A DNA stretch of 11,005 bases from Rhodospirillales bacterium (GCA_018971905.1 JAGWZS010000038.1:1-11005); one strand, 5' to 3'. Shown: positions 1 through 7,470, counted from the stretch's first letter. A program made the numbers and translations. The notes: generated by a model from the sequence alone, not told the origin.

Positions 1-15
1 GGGTGAAGCCCGCGA

Positions 16-291
16 TTAACTACACGTGTCGTTAGGGCCAGCCTGCCAGAACTTGCACCATCCATGCGGGCTGATGACACCCCCGATCATGGTACAATGC
101 CCAGGATCGCCGGGGATGAACATACAACAAGCGGCACATTGCTCTCCACTGTGTGGGGTGTCCTGGTAAGCGGCCTGTTTCTTGGACATCATGGCCATCG
201 CCGCGGCCGGGCGCAGGACCACGAAATTGAACACCGCGGCCGAAAAAGCGGCAAGAGCCCCACGCTTAAGCAGAATACGACGGGTAGACAT
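16..291 (-). CDS. High-potential iron-sulfur protein (HiPIP), Tat-exported
   Basis: This 91-residue protein is a small periplasmic electron carrier of the HiPIP family, which binds one 4Fe-4S cluster cycling between +2 and +3. The N-terminus has a twin-arginine signal (TRRILLK at residues 3-9, then a hydrophobic stretch to about residue 32 ending in Ala-rich sequence), as expected for a cofactor protein exported folded. The mature part of about 60 residues has the HiPIP cysteine order C52-x2-C55, C66, C79, followed by K-F-W, with the usual Tyr42 and Pro/Gly-rich loops. Cys56 beside Cys55 and Cys90 near the end are extra. A GAGG ribosome-binding site lies about 8 bases before the ATG. Family members carry electrons from cytochrome bc1 complexes to reaction centres or oxidases, or act in thiosulfate or iron oxidation. 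Which applies here is not visible. It stands alone, about 440 bp from the end of the amine operon. Confidence 0.9.
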   Translation of the reverse strand: MSTRRILLKRGALAAFSAAVFNFVVLRPAAAMAMMSKKQAAYQDTPHSGEQCAACCMFIPGDPGHCTMIGGVISPHGWCKFWQAGPNDTCS

Positions 292-351
292 AATGCGACC
301 TCAGGTAAACAACGACCAGGAGCTTCATAACCTTACCACGTTAGAACGTAG

Positions 352-657
352 ATGTCTTCCTGCGTCAACATACCTTCTCTTCTGTTACCATTGAGAAACC
401 GAAGGAAACCTAGGGCAACCCATCCACTGAGGGGGTTGCCGGCGCACAAACAAGAGCTTTTACGCGATTGGCACGGGCATTTAACCGCAGCATCTCGGAA
501 ATTCTTCCCGGAAGCTTTTGTCACCGGTTACGGTCAGGCCGCAAAGCTGCAAAAGGAGGGAGACTATTTGGAAGCCTGCTTGCAATCTCTCCGTGCGGTC
601 ATCGCCTTCCTGGAGGAAGACACCGTCAACGCCTATTTTCAACTCTTAAACTTTTAA
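352..657 (+). CDS. Hypothetical small protein, doubtful
   Basis: I do not recognise this 101-codon frame. The first 30 or so residues are Arg/Pro-rich and use rare-looking codons, so the real start may lie further in, for example at the TTG near 436. From about residue 32 the frame looks more protein-like: charged and amphipathic, with a predicted helical stretch around KLQKEGDYLEACLQSLRAV and an acidic-hydrophobic tail ending QLLNF. It is divergent from the HiPIP gene and convergent with the acetylpolyamine amidohydrolase gene, ending 75 bp before that gene's stop. No clear ribosome-binding site precedes the first ATG. It could be a small conserved helical protein, the C-terminal remnant of a larger gene, or a chance frame. 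Confidence 0.3.
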   Translation: MSSCVNIPSLLLPLRNRRKPRATHPLRGLPAHKQELLRDWHGHLTAASRKFFPEAFVTGYGQAAKLQKEGDYLEACLQSLRAVIAFLEEDTVNAYFQLLNF

Positions 658-731
658 CCCAGCAGGTGAGGCAAACCCTCCGTTAGTTCAGGCAGCCAAA
701 TCTCTCAAATCATCTGACGACGACAGGGTGG

Positions 732-1769
732 TTACATGCGGCCCTCCTCGAACCCGGTTAGGACATTGACCGCATTGATACCGATTTCCGCCACGGCGTA
801 GCCGCCTTCCATGATGAACAAGGTAGGCTTGTCCAGACTGGCAATGCGTTGGCCGGCCCGCGTGAAGTCGTCGCTGCCGAGTTGGAAATGCGAAATAGGA
901 TCTTCCTTATAGGCGTCAACGCCCAGTGATACCACGACGGCATCGGGGTTGTAGGCAACGATGCGCCGTAACCCCACCTCCAGCGCGGCGGACCATTCCG
1001 GCCAACTAGTGCCCCAGCGCATGGGGAGGTTGAGGTTAAACCCCTCTCCCGGTCCGGCACCCAGTTCATCCTCGAAGCCAAGCAGGTAAGGATATTCCTC
1101 GTCCGGATGACCATGCAGGGAGACGAAGAGGACGTCATCACGCTGATAGAAGATTTGCTGCGTACCATTGCCATGATGATAATCGATATCGAGGATAGCG
1201 ATGCGTTTGGCTCCGTCATCCAGCAGTTTTTGCGTGGCGATGGCAGCATTGTTAAGGAAGCAATAGCCTCCAAAATAGTCGGCACCGGCATGATGGCCAG
1301 GCGGACGGCAGAGCGAAAATGCCGCGCTGGCGCCGCTGGTGATAAGGGCTGCACCGGTAAGGGCAACGTCTACCGAAGATTTGATCGCCTGCCACGATGT
1401 TTTGGTGATGGGGGTGCCGCAATCGAAGCTGTAATAGGCAAGCCGCCCATCCAGGCTGGTGGGAACACGGTTTGCGCGCATGCTGCCTGACCTCCAGGTA
1501 TAGGGATAGGCGGCGCCGCTGCGTCCCATCCTCTCCCATTCGACCGAGGCGGTTTGCAACAGGGACACCATGCCATCGTCGTGAATCCGCGTGATGGCGC
1601 CTAATGGAAATTGATCTGGCGGAGAAACATCGCCAAGGCCAATCTGCCTAATGCGAGAGAGAACAAGTTCAGCACGTTCGGGTTTCTCAAAGGCGGGGAC
1701 AAATTCGCCGAAGAGCAATTCACCGGGGCTGTGATGCAGGAGATGATCCTGACTGTAAATGGTTTTCAT
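732..1769 (-). CDS. Acetylpolyamine amidohydrolase (class II HDAC-like fold)
   Basis: This 345-residue zinc enzyme of the arginase/histone deacetylase superfamily hydrolyses N-acetyl groups from acetylated polyamines such as N-acetylputrescine, giving free amine plus acetate in the cytoplasm. Length and motifs match the Mycoplana ramosa enzyme (about 341 residues). The paired histidines are H159-H160 in RPPGHHA. The zinc ligands are D196 and H198 in DIDYHHGNG and D285 in SLGVDAY. The transition-state tyrosine is Y324 in MEGGYA. Each is one residue later than in M. ramosa as I recall it. Glu17, near the active-site entrance in that enzyme, is also in the same position. It is the last gene of the amine operon, 20 bp after the cupin stop, with a GGAG ribosome-binding site before the ATG. 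No terminator is obvious downstream. Other superfamily members act on acetylated histone-like or acetoin-pathway substrates, but the fit here is to the polyamine subgroup. Confidence 0.92.
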   Translation of the reverse strand: MKTIYSQDHLLHHSPGELLFGEFVPAFEKPERAELVLSRIRQIGLGDVSPPDQFPLGAITRIHDDGMVSLLQTASVEWERMGRSGAAYPYTWRSGSMRANRVPTSLDGRLAYYSFDCGTPITKTSWQAIKSSVDVALTGAALITSGASAAFSLCRPPGHHAGADYFGGYCFLNNAAIATQKLLDDGAKRIAILDIDYHHGNGTQQIFYQRDDVLFVSLHGHPDEEYPYLLGFEDELGAGPGEGFNLNLPMRWGTSWPEWSAALEVGLRRIVAYNPDAVVVSLGVDAYKEDPISHFQLGSDDFTRAGQRIASLDKPTLFIMEGGYAVAEIGINAVNVLTGFEEGRM

Positions 1770-1789
1770 AGCTGCGGCTCCGCTTGGGC

Positions 1790-2158
1790 TTAGAGATCCG
1801 TGGTGGCACAGATGTAACTTTTAAGAATTCTTGGGGAGAGAACATGCCAGATGATTGTGGTACCTTTGGCGATGATCCAGGAATCACCAGCGCCGTAAGT
1901 TTCGCTTTGGCCGGTCGACACATCGGTGAGACGAAGTTCGCCTTCGAGCAAGGTGGCGTGCTCGTGAAACGGATACGTGACACGGTAGCGGCCATGGCTG
2001 GCTGCATAGAAGCCGCCGGAGACAGGAGTTTCCAGCGTGCCGAAGAGCAGTTTGCCGGACACCTGCATTGGACCGTCCAGTGTTTCCGCACCAATATCTT
2101 CCGGTCGCCCCCAAACGTCGAGCGTGGGAACGGCGGAGCCAAGTTTAAAGGCGAGCAT
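1790..2158 (-). CDS. Cupin_3 (DUF861 / EutQ-like) domain protein
   Basis: This 122-residue single-domain cupin begins 15 bp after the amine dehydrogenase stop, with an AAAGGA ribosome-binding site. Cupin motif 1 is at residues 62-74 (Y-P-F-H65-E66-H67-A-T-L-L-E72-G-E), giving likely metal ligands His65, His67 and Glu72. Motif 2 is at 91-106 (GDSWIIAKGTTIIW, then H-V), with the W-x-V ending typical of the Cupin_3 family that also contains EutQ-like proteins and (S)-ureidoglycine aminohydrolase-like enzymes. There is no signal peptide or membrane segment. Its reaction is unknown. Its place in an amine operon suggests a role with the dehydrogenase or aldehyde dehydrogenase products, either enzymatic (for example on an imine or aldehyde-ammonia adduct) or accessory. 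That role is inference only. Confidence 0.8.
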   Translation of the reverse strand: MLAFKLGSAVPTLDVWGRPEDIGAETLDGPMQVSGKLLFGTLETPVSGGFYAASHGRYRVTYPFHEHATLLEGELRLTDVSTGQSETYGAGDSWIIAKGTTIIWHVLSPRILKSYICATTDL

Positions 2159-2173
2159 GGTGTGATCCTTTGG

Positions 2174-4252
2174 TCAGGCGTTGAGTAGTTGGGCAATTTC
2201 ACGGCGGAACGGCAAGGTGCCGTCCGGCAGGGGGGGAGCATCCAGCTCTTCAGCATAGCGATGGCCGGCATAGACCGCATGGGCGATGGTGGCAGGGGCA
2301 AGGGCGTCGCCGATCGTTGTCACCGATTCGATTCCAGAATCAGCGAACTCTTCGCTTCTGGCTTCGAGAGCGAGACGCAGCGAATCATTGGGCAGACGCG
2401 CCGTAATCAGGATGACGGCATCCACCTCGACACGCTCCTCACGCCCCGTAAAGGCGCATGACAAGGTGACATGATCTCGAGAAATATGAGATATAACCTT
2501 GAAAGATTTTATGGACACGCCCTTTTCCAGCATGCGCCTCTGGATGAAATGCTGCTCCATGGTGTTGCGCGTCCAGGTCGAGGCTTCAGAGGCAGGGGTG
2601 GCATAGATGGTGTCGTAGCCACGTTCCGCCAGAAGTTCCGCCATTACGCCGCCCATGTAATAATGGTCGTCGTCCCAGACCAGTACTCGTTTTCCGGCTG
2701 GCAGGCACCCTTGCATGATGTCGCTTGGAGAGAGCACCTCCATGCCTTCGGCAATGGCAATGGGCCTTGTATGGTGATGGCCCACGCCGTCGCGCCGCCA
2801 GGTGGCACCGGTGGCAAGCAGGATACGGGGAAAGCCGAACTCCAGCGCATTCCCGGCCGTTAGCCGACTGTCGAAATAAATCTGCACATTGGGAAGCTGG
2901 CGAAGCTGCATGTCGCGATAGTCGCGCACGCGAATCCAGGCGGCGAGGCCAGGGAGTTTCGCTTCCTGCGCAACGCGGCCGCCAAGCTCGGTCGTGGCCT
3001 CAGCCAGGGCGACATCATAGCCGCGCTTGCCCAAAGCATGCGCCGCTTCCAACCCTGCAGGGCCGGCGCCGATAATGAGAATGGATTTGTCACTAGCCTT
3101 GGCTTTGATGCGCTCCGGATGCCAGCCTTTACGCCACTCCTCGCCCATGGTGGGATTCTGGGTACAGCGCAACGGCGATTGCGTGAAATCGCCCGAGACG
3201 CAGATATTGCAACCGATACATTCGCGGATATCGTCGAGCCGGCCTTCGGAGAGCTTGTTGGGCAGAAAAGGATCGGCAATGGAAGGACGCGCCGCGCCGA
3301 TAAGGTCTAGCACGCCTTTGCGCACCAGGCTCGCCATGCGGTCCACCGAGGTATAACGCCCGACCCCAACCACAGGCTTGCTGGTGAGCCGCCTGATATT
3401 GCTGATGAAAGGCTCCTGCACACCTTCCTCGGCAAAGCGGGAGGTCTGGCTGTCATTCTCCCAGCCCGCCAGCGTCACGTCCCACAAATCGGGCAAATCA
3501 GCCATCAGGCCGATCATGTCCTCAACTTCTTCCTTGTAGAGACCACCTTCGCCGATCAACTCATCAACCGAAATGCGTACCGGAATAGCGCAAGTGTCGC
3601 CGACCGCTTCTTTGCTATCCTCGGTGATTTCACGCAGAAGGCGGATGCGGTTCTCCAGGCTGCCACCATATTCATCAGTGCGGTCGTTATAGCGGCGCGA
3701 CAGAAAATGATGGAGAAAGCCGAGCGCGTGGGCAGCATACACATAAATGAGGTCGAACCCAGCACGCTTGGCGCGGTGCACGGCCTGCAGATGCCATTTA
3801 CGGATATTGACGATGTCGGTCTTGTCCATCCGGCGGGTCTGCACCGGGTCGTAGGTGAAGGTCGCGACGGGCAATGAGGCGGGGCCCATGGGTACTTCAC
3901 GCGAATAAAGGTTGGAACCGTTCATGCCGTTATAGGCAAGCTCGATGCCAGCCAGGCTGCCCTGGGCATGGATTTTATCTGCCATTTTGGCGAGCGCGGG
4001 AATATCGCGATCATCCCACAACCGGAGCTCGATGAACGGGGTGATATCGGACGAGTAATGCATCTCAACCTGCTCGGTGCAGACCACTGCCCACCCGCCC
4101 TCGGCCTTGATGCCACGCATTTCGGCCAGGGCGGAGGGATCTCGATAGCCCATGCCGTTGCAATGCGGCACTTGGTAGAAGCGATTGCGGGCCGTGACGG
4201 GGCCGATTTTCACCGGCTCGAAAAGAATATCGTGCGAAGGATGGCGGGCCAT
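2174..4252 (-). CDS. Amine dehydrogenase, FMN/4Fe-4S flavoprotein (histamine/dimethylamine/trimethylamine dehydrogenase family)
   Basis: This 692-residue protein oxidatively deaminates an amine to an aldehyde (plus ammonia or a smaller amine), passing electrons through FMN and a 4Fe-4S cluster, usually to ETF. An old-yellow-enzyme barrel spans residues 1 to about 340. Cys31 in FYQVPHC matches the cysteine that covalently holds FMN in trimethylamine dehydrogenase (TMADH Cys30). Tyr172, His175 and Asp267 match its catalytic residues. The 4Fe-4S ligands are C345, C348, C351 and C363. A nucleotide-binding domain begins with GAGPAG at 395-400, and a second Rossmann-like segment (522-545) corresponds to the ADP-binding part. 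The TMADH aromatic box Tyr60/Trp264/Trp355 is Gln61/Trp264/Asp355 here, which I recall as the histamine dehydrogenase pattern. The substrate is therefore probably a primary amine or diamine (histamine, putrescine, agmatine), not trimethylamine. Start: AGGAG lies 7 bases before the ATG. It sits 13 bp after the aldehyde dehydrogenase gene. Confidence 0.88.
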   Translation of the reverse strand: MARHPSHDILFEPVKIGPVTARNRFYQVPHCNGMGYRDPSALAEMRGIKAEGGWAVVCTEQVEMHYSSDITPFIELRLWDDRDIPALAKMADKIHAQGSLAGIELAYNGMNGSNLYSREVPMGPASLPVATFTYDPVQTRRMDKTDIVNIRKWHLQAVHRAKRAGFDLIYVYAAHALGFLHHFLSRRYNDRTDEYGGSLENRIRLLREITEDSKEAVGDTCAIPVRISVDELIGEGGLYKEEVEDMIGLMADLPDLWDVTLAGWENDSQTSRFAEEGVQEPFISNIRRLTSKPVVGVGRYTSVDRMASLVRKGVLDLIGAARPSIADPFLPNKLSEGRLDDIRECIGCNICVSGDFTQSPLRCTQNPTMGEEWRKGWHPERIKAKASDKSILIIGAGPAGLEAAHALGKRGYDVALAEATTELGGRVAQEAKLPGLAAWIRVRDYRDMQLRQLPNVQIYFDSRLTAGNALEFGFPRILLATGATWRRDGVGHHHTRPIAIAEGMEVLSPSDIMQGCLPAGKRVLVWDDDHYYMGGVMAELLAERGYDTIYATPASEASTWTRNTMEQHFIQRRMLEKGVSIKSFKVISHISRDHVTLSCAFTGREERVEVDAVILITARLPNDSLRLALEARSEEFADSGIESVTTIGDALAPATIAHAVYAGHRYAEELDAPPLPDGTLPFRREIAQLLNA

Positions 4253-4265
4253 GCGACGGCTCCTG

Positions 4266-5762
4266 TTAGGTGGTATATTTGATCCAAACGGTCTTCAACG
4301 CCGTGAATTTATCCAGGGCATGCAACGAAAGATCTCGGCCAAACCCTGACTGGCCCATGCCGCCAAAGGGCGTCTGCGGGCTGAGTGCATCCACCGTGTT
4401 CACCGAGACCGTGCCCACGCGCAGGCTGTCCGAAACACGCAAGGCGCGATCCAGATCGGCCGTCCAGACCGAGGCAGCAAGCCCATAAACACTGTCATTG
4501 GCAAGGCGAATGGCGTCTTCCTCTGTATCAAAGGGAATGATCGACAGCACAGGACCGAAAATCTCGTCACGCGCCAGGCTGGAGCCAGGATCGACATTGT
4601 CAAAAATCGTTGGCTGCATGAAGGCGCCGCGAGGATGGAGCGGCACACGGGCGCCGCCGGTTACGAGCCGGGCAGAGGGCGGCGCGGCCTCGACAAAGCG
4701 CATGACATGATCGAGATGGGCATGGTCCACGAGCGCCCCCATGCGGCTCGTGGGGTCCAGCGGGTCGCCGGGCTGCATGGTCGCGGCGATGGCGGCGAGA
4801 CGCTCCACAAACTCGGCCTGGATACGGCGTTCAACGAGCAGGCGCGCATTGGCGGAACAAACCTGCCCGGCATTAAAGAAAATCCCAAAGGCGGCCATCC
4901 GCGCCGCTTCGTCGAGATCCTTGGCGTCAGCGAAAACGAGGTTGGGGCTCTTGCCTCCAAGCTCTAGCCAAACCTGCTTGAGATTGGACTGGCCGGAATA
5001 TTCCATCAGCGCGCGGCCGGTGCGGGTGGAGCCGGTAAAAGCGAGGCAGTCAACATCCTGGTGCAATGCAAGAGCCTTGCCCGCCTGGTGACCAAAGCCG
5101 GTGACGACGTTCAGTACACCGTCCGGCAGCCCGGCCTCGCGTGCCAGCTCGGCCAAGCGCAGAGCGGAAAAGGGCGAGCGTTCGGACGGCTTCAGCACCA
5201 CGCAATTGCCTGCAGCGAGAGCCGGGGCACATTTCCATGCCGCCATGTCGAACGGAAAGTTCCATGGCACGATGGCGCCGACAACGCCCAAGGGAACACG
5301 GCGGACAAGAGCGAGGTTGCCCGGACCGACGGGGGCGACCTCTTCGGCGATCTTGTCCAGCGCCTCGGCATAATAGCGCCAGACGGCCGCAGCGCCGGGG
5401 ATATCGATGGTCGCGGCTTCTTCAACCGGCTTGCCCATATCCAAACTTTCCATCGCCGCCAGCTCGGCGGTATGGCGCTCGATGAGTTCGGCCAGACGCA
5501 GCAGAATAATGCGGCGCTCAGCCATAGACTTGCCAGACCAGCGCCGGTCTTCGAAGGCCGCACGGGCAACGCAGACGGCGCGGTCTATGTCCGCCGCGTT
5601 GCCCATTGCAACGTGCCCCAGCACCTCGCCTGTGGCAGGATTGGCTTTGGCAAAGCTGGCGCCATCAGCAGCAGGTACAAACACACCGTCGATAAAAAGC
5701 TGATCGCGCATGGTGAGGGATGCGGCGAAACGCTGCCACTCGGAGCAAGATTTTAGAGGCAT
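4266..5762 (-). CDS. NAD(P)-dependent aldehyde dehydrogenase, PuuC-like
   Basis: This 498-residue cytosolic aldehyde dehydrogenase oxidises an aldehyde to the carboxylic acid. All superfamily landmarks are present: PWNFP with Asn168, Lys191 in LKPSE, Glu267 in LELGGKSP (general base), Cys302 in NAGQVCSAN (nucleophile), and Glu400 in EIFGP. The closest family I recognise is E. coli PuuC (gamma-glutamyl-gamma-aminobutyraldehyde dehydrogenase). The stretch around residues 211-248 (GLPDGVLNVVTGFGH and AFTGSTRTG) and the C-terminal SLHALDKFTALKT both resemble it closely. The N-terminal WQ...SL segment also matches PuuC, supporting the first ATG over Met18. An AAAGGA ribosome-binding site lies just before, overlapping the permease stop region 11 bp upstream. 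In this operon it should take the aldehyde made by the amine dehydrogenase, for example 4-aminobutanal to GABA, or imidazole acetaldehyde to imidazole acetate if histamine is the substrate. Confidence 0.93.
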   Translation of the reverse strand: MPLKSCSEWQRFAASLTMRDQLFIDGVFVPAADGASFAKANPATGEVLGHVAMGNAADIDRAVCVARAAFEDRRWSGKSMAERRIILLRLAELIERHTAELAAMESLDMGKPVEEAATIDIPGAAAVWRYYAEALDKIAEEVAPVGPGNLALVRRVPLGVVGAIVPWNFPFDMAAWKCAPALAAGNCVVLKPSERSPFSALRLAELAREAGLPDGVLNVVTGFGHQAGKALALHQDVDCLAFTGSTRTGRALMEYSGQSNLKQVWLELGGKSPNLVFADAKDLDEAARMAAFGIFFNAGQVCSANARLLVERRIQAEFVERLAAIAATMQPGDPLDPTSRMGALVDHAHLDHVMRFVEAAPPSARLVTGGARVPLHPRGAFMQPTIFDNVDPGSSLARDEIFGPVLSIIPFDTEEDAIRLANDSVYGLAASVWTADLDRALRVSDSLRVGTVSVNTVDALSPQTPFGGMGQSGFGRDLSLHALDKFTALKTVWIKYTT

Positions 5763-5773
5763 GGCGCAGTCCT

Positions 5774-7168
5774 TTATTCCGCCACGGCGGGAAGAATAAC
5801 ACCTTCCACGCAGTAGCGCCGGGGACGAAAAAACACGATACCTGCCAACAATGTACCAACACCGACAATGATGGTGGTGGTATTAAATGTGGTGATGGCA
5901 TAGATGCCTGTGCCAATGAGGGCAACGGCGCTCAGCCCTGGAAAGAGCGAGAAGGCAAACCAGCGCCTCCAGGATTCCCGATAAGCGTCGCGATAAATCC
6001 AGGCGGATACCAGTCCGGCCATGCCGAAATAGTAAGAAACCTGCAAGCCCGACGCGGTGACGCCATCACTCAATATGGCGCTGACTGAGGGCATGAAGCC
6101 CGTCAGCAGGATACCGGCCAGACCGGCGCCAATGAGCCAATAGGTGGCTTGCAGCGGGCTTTGAGTTTTAGCGCTGACCTTGCCGAGATAATGGGGCAGT
6201 GCGCCGTCGCGGCCCATGGCGAAAAGGGTGCGGGTAACTTGCAGCATGCCTGTCTGCACCGTCGCGGCACTGGAAAAAATGACCGCGATGGAGGCAATTA
6301 AACCACCGGTGCGACCCAGGCCCGACGCAATGGAGATTTGATAAAGAAGGTTGCTGCTGAAATTCTGAGTCTGCGCCATCGTAAAAAGAATGAGTGCGGC
6401 AGCGGCGTAGAGCGAATACAGAAAAATGGTTGCGATGACACCCGACAGACCGCCATTTCCTGCGGCGTGCTCACCGTTCCGGGTTTCCTCGCCGAGATTC
6501 GCCGTGACGTCCCATCCCCAATACAGAAAGACCACAACAAGGGCCGAGGCAGCAAAACTCTGACCAGAGAAATGATGGATGAGATAGCTTGGGCTGTAGA
6601 GATGAAACGAGAACGGGTTGGCAAAAGACGTGGCATGCCCATGGACGATTGCCGCGGCGCCGATGATCAGAAGAACAACGATCTCGAAGCTCAGCATAAC
6701 AACCTGCAGATAGCTGGTAAGCTTGATACCGAACATGATCACGCCGACGATAAGGAGGAACCAGACCGCAGAGAGTGCAGTGGTCAGGGCCACGTTGTTG
6801 ACCAGACTGGGGTTGATGAAATCCAAGATTGCCGTGGAAAGAGGAACGACACCCGAGATGATGAAGATCATCTGCGCTGTGATCAATGCCCAGCCAGACA
6901 TGAAGCCATTGAATTTACCAAACGCTTGGCCGACCCACTTGAACGCAGCGCCGGCATGGGCACCGCGCCTGTTCAACCCTTTATAGGCCATCGCAATCCC
7001 AAGCATGGGCACAGCGAAAACAAGAATGTAAAGCGGGCTGAGCAGACCGGCGATGCCAATGAGAGACCCCATGGCAAGGGCAATCGCGTTGGCTGGCCCT
7101 GAGCCGGCAACACCAAGCACCAGTGACTCAAAGAAAGACAAAGAGTTTTCACGAAGTTTATCGCTCAT
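5774..7168 (-). CDS. APC superfamily amino acid/polyamine permease
   Basis: This 464-residue inner-membrane secondary transporter of the amino acid-polyamine-organocation superfamily has about 12 hydrophobic segments, at roughly 17-36, 44-61, 88-112, 124-147, 153-175, 206-225, 243-264, 288-308, 340-358, 370-391, 403-422 and 432-447. The first segment has the small-residue break typical of APC substrate sites (GVAGSGPANA, 19-28). Segment six carries YWGWD followed by GEE (216-228), the second unwound region. The start has a strong AAGGAG site 8 bases before the ATG. It is the first gene of the operon, 11 bp before the aldehyde dehydrogenase, and is probably the importer of the amine substrate. 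Substrate cannot be read from sequence. The neighbours suggest a polyamine, acetylpolyamine or histamine, but an amino acid remains possible. Confidence 0.9.
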   Translation of the reverse strand: MSDKLRENSLSFFESLVLGVAGSGPANAIALAMGSLIGIAGLLSPLYILVFAVPMLGIAMAYKGLNRRGAHAGAAFKWVGQAFGKFNGFMSGWALITAQMIFIISGVVPLSTAILDFINPSLVNNVALTTALSAVWFLLIVGVIMFGIKLTSYLQVVMLSFEIVVLLIIGAAAIVHGHATSFANPFSFHLYSPSYLIHHFSGQSFAASALVVVFLYWGWDVTANLGEETRNGEHAAGNGGLSGVIATIFLYSLYAAAALILFTMAQTQNFSSNLLYQISIASGLGRTGGLIASIAVIFSSAATVQTGMLQVTRTLFAMGRDGALPHYLGKVSAKTQSPLQATYWLIGAGLAGILLTGFMPSVSAILSDGVTASGLQVSYYFGMAGLVSAWIYRDAYRESWRRWFAFSLFPGLSAVALIGTGIYAITTFNTTTIIVGVGTLLAGIVFFRPRRYCVEGVILPAVAE

Positions 7169-7194
7169 GCTGGTCTCCTTTTTGAGGGGCTGCT

Positions 7195-7206
7195 GTCAAA
7201 GTTGAC
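7195..7206. promoter_or_regulatory. Short dyad in the permease leader
   Basis: The sequence GTCAAAGTTGAC is a 5-bp palindrome (GTCAA/TTGAC) around a 2-base centre, 27-38 bp before the permease start codon. Its centre is 34 bp (about three helical turns) from the centre of the larger dyad at 7226-7243. It could be a second half of an operator or chance. Confidence 0.2.
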
Positions 7207-7225
7207 GCTGGGAGAAAGAACCGGC

Positions 7226-7243
7226 GGGATTGATACCAATCCC
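7226..7243. promoter_or_regulatory. Candidate operator: 18-bp inverted repeat upstream of the amine operon
   Basis: GGGATTG and CAATCCC form perfect 7-bp arms around ATAC, 58-75 bp upstream of the permease start codon. The size and position suit a dimeric repressor or activator. It is not followed by a T-run on either strand, so it is not a terminator. No convincing -35/-10 pair is visible beside it and no regulator gene lies in the window. Confidence 0.4.
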
Positions 7244-7470
7244 ACTCGACTTTCCTTATGTCTTGGACGCGTTATCAGGCCGGGGCATTTAAAACGGTCT
7301 TTCGCTGAATTTATATCTTGCGAACCATGAGATCGTGGGTTTCAACAAGCACCAGAAGCGGGACTTTCACTCGTGGGCGCCAAAGCTTTTCTCCGTTTTG
7401 TATGAATTATTGGAGCTTACACATTGCAGGGCAACAAAAGCCTGGAAACAGGGCTCGATGCGGCGGCGCC

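Noticed and set aside
5061..5756. Plus-strand frame of 231 codons inside the aldehyde dehydrogenase gene
   Set aside because: The dehydrogenase on the other strand has all catalytic residues. This frame has no recognisable motifs.
6338..7102. Long plus-strand open frame (254 codons) inside the permease gene
   Set aside because: It is antisense to a convincing APC permease. The product is very rich in charged residues with no membrane or domain pattern, as expected for a shadow frame.
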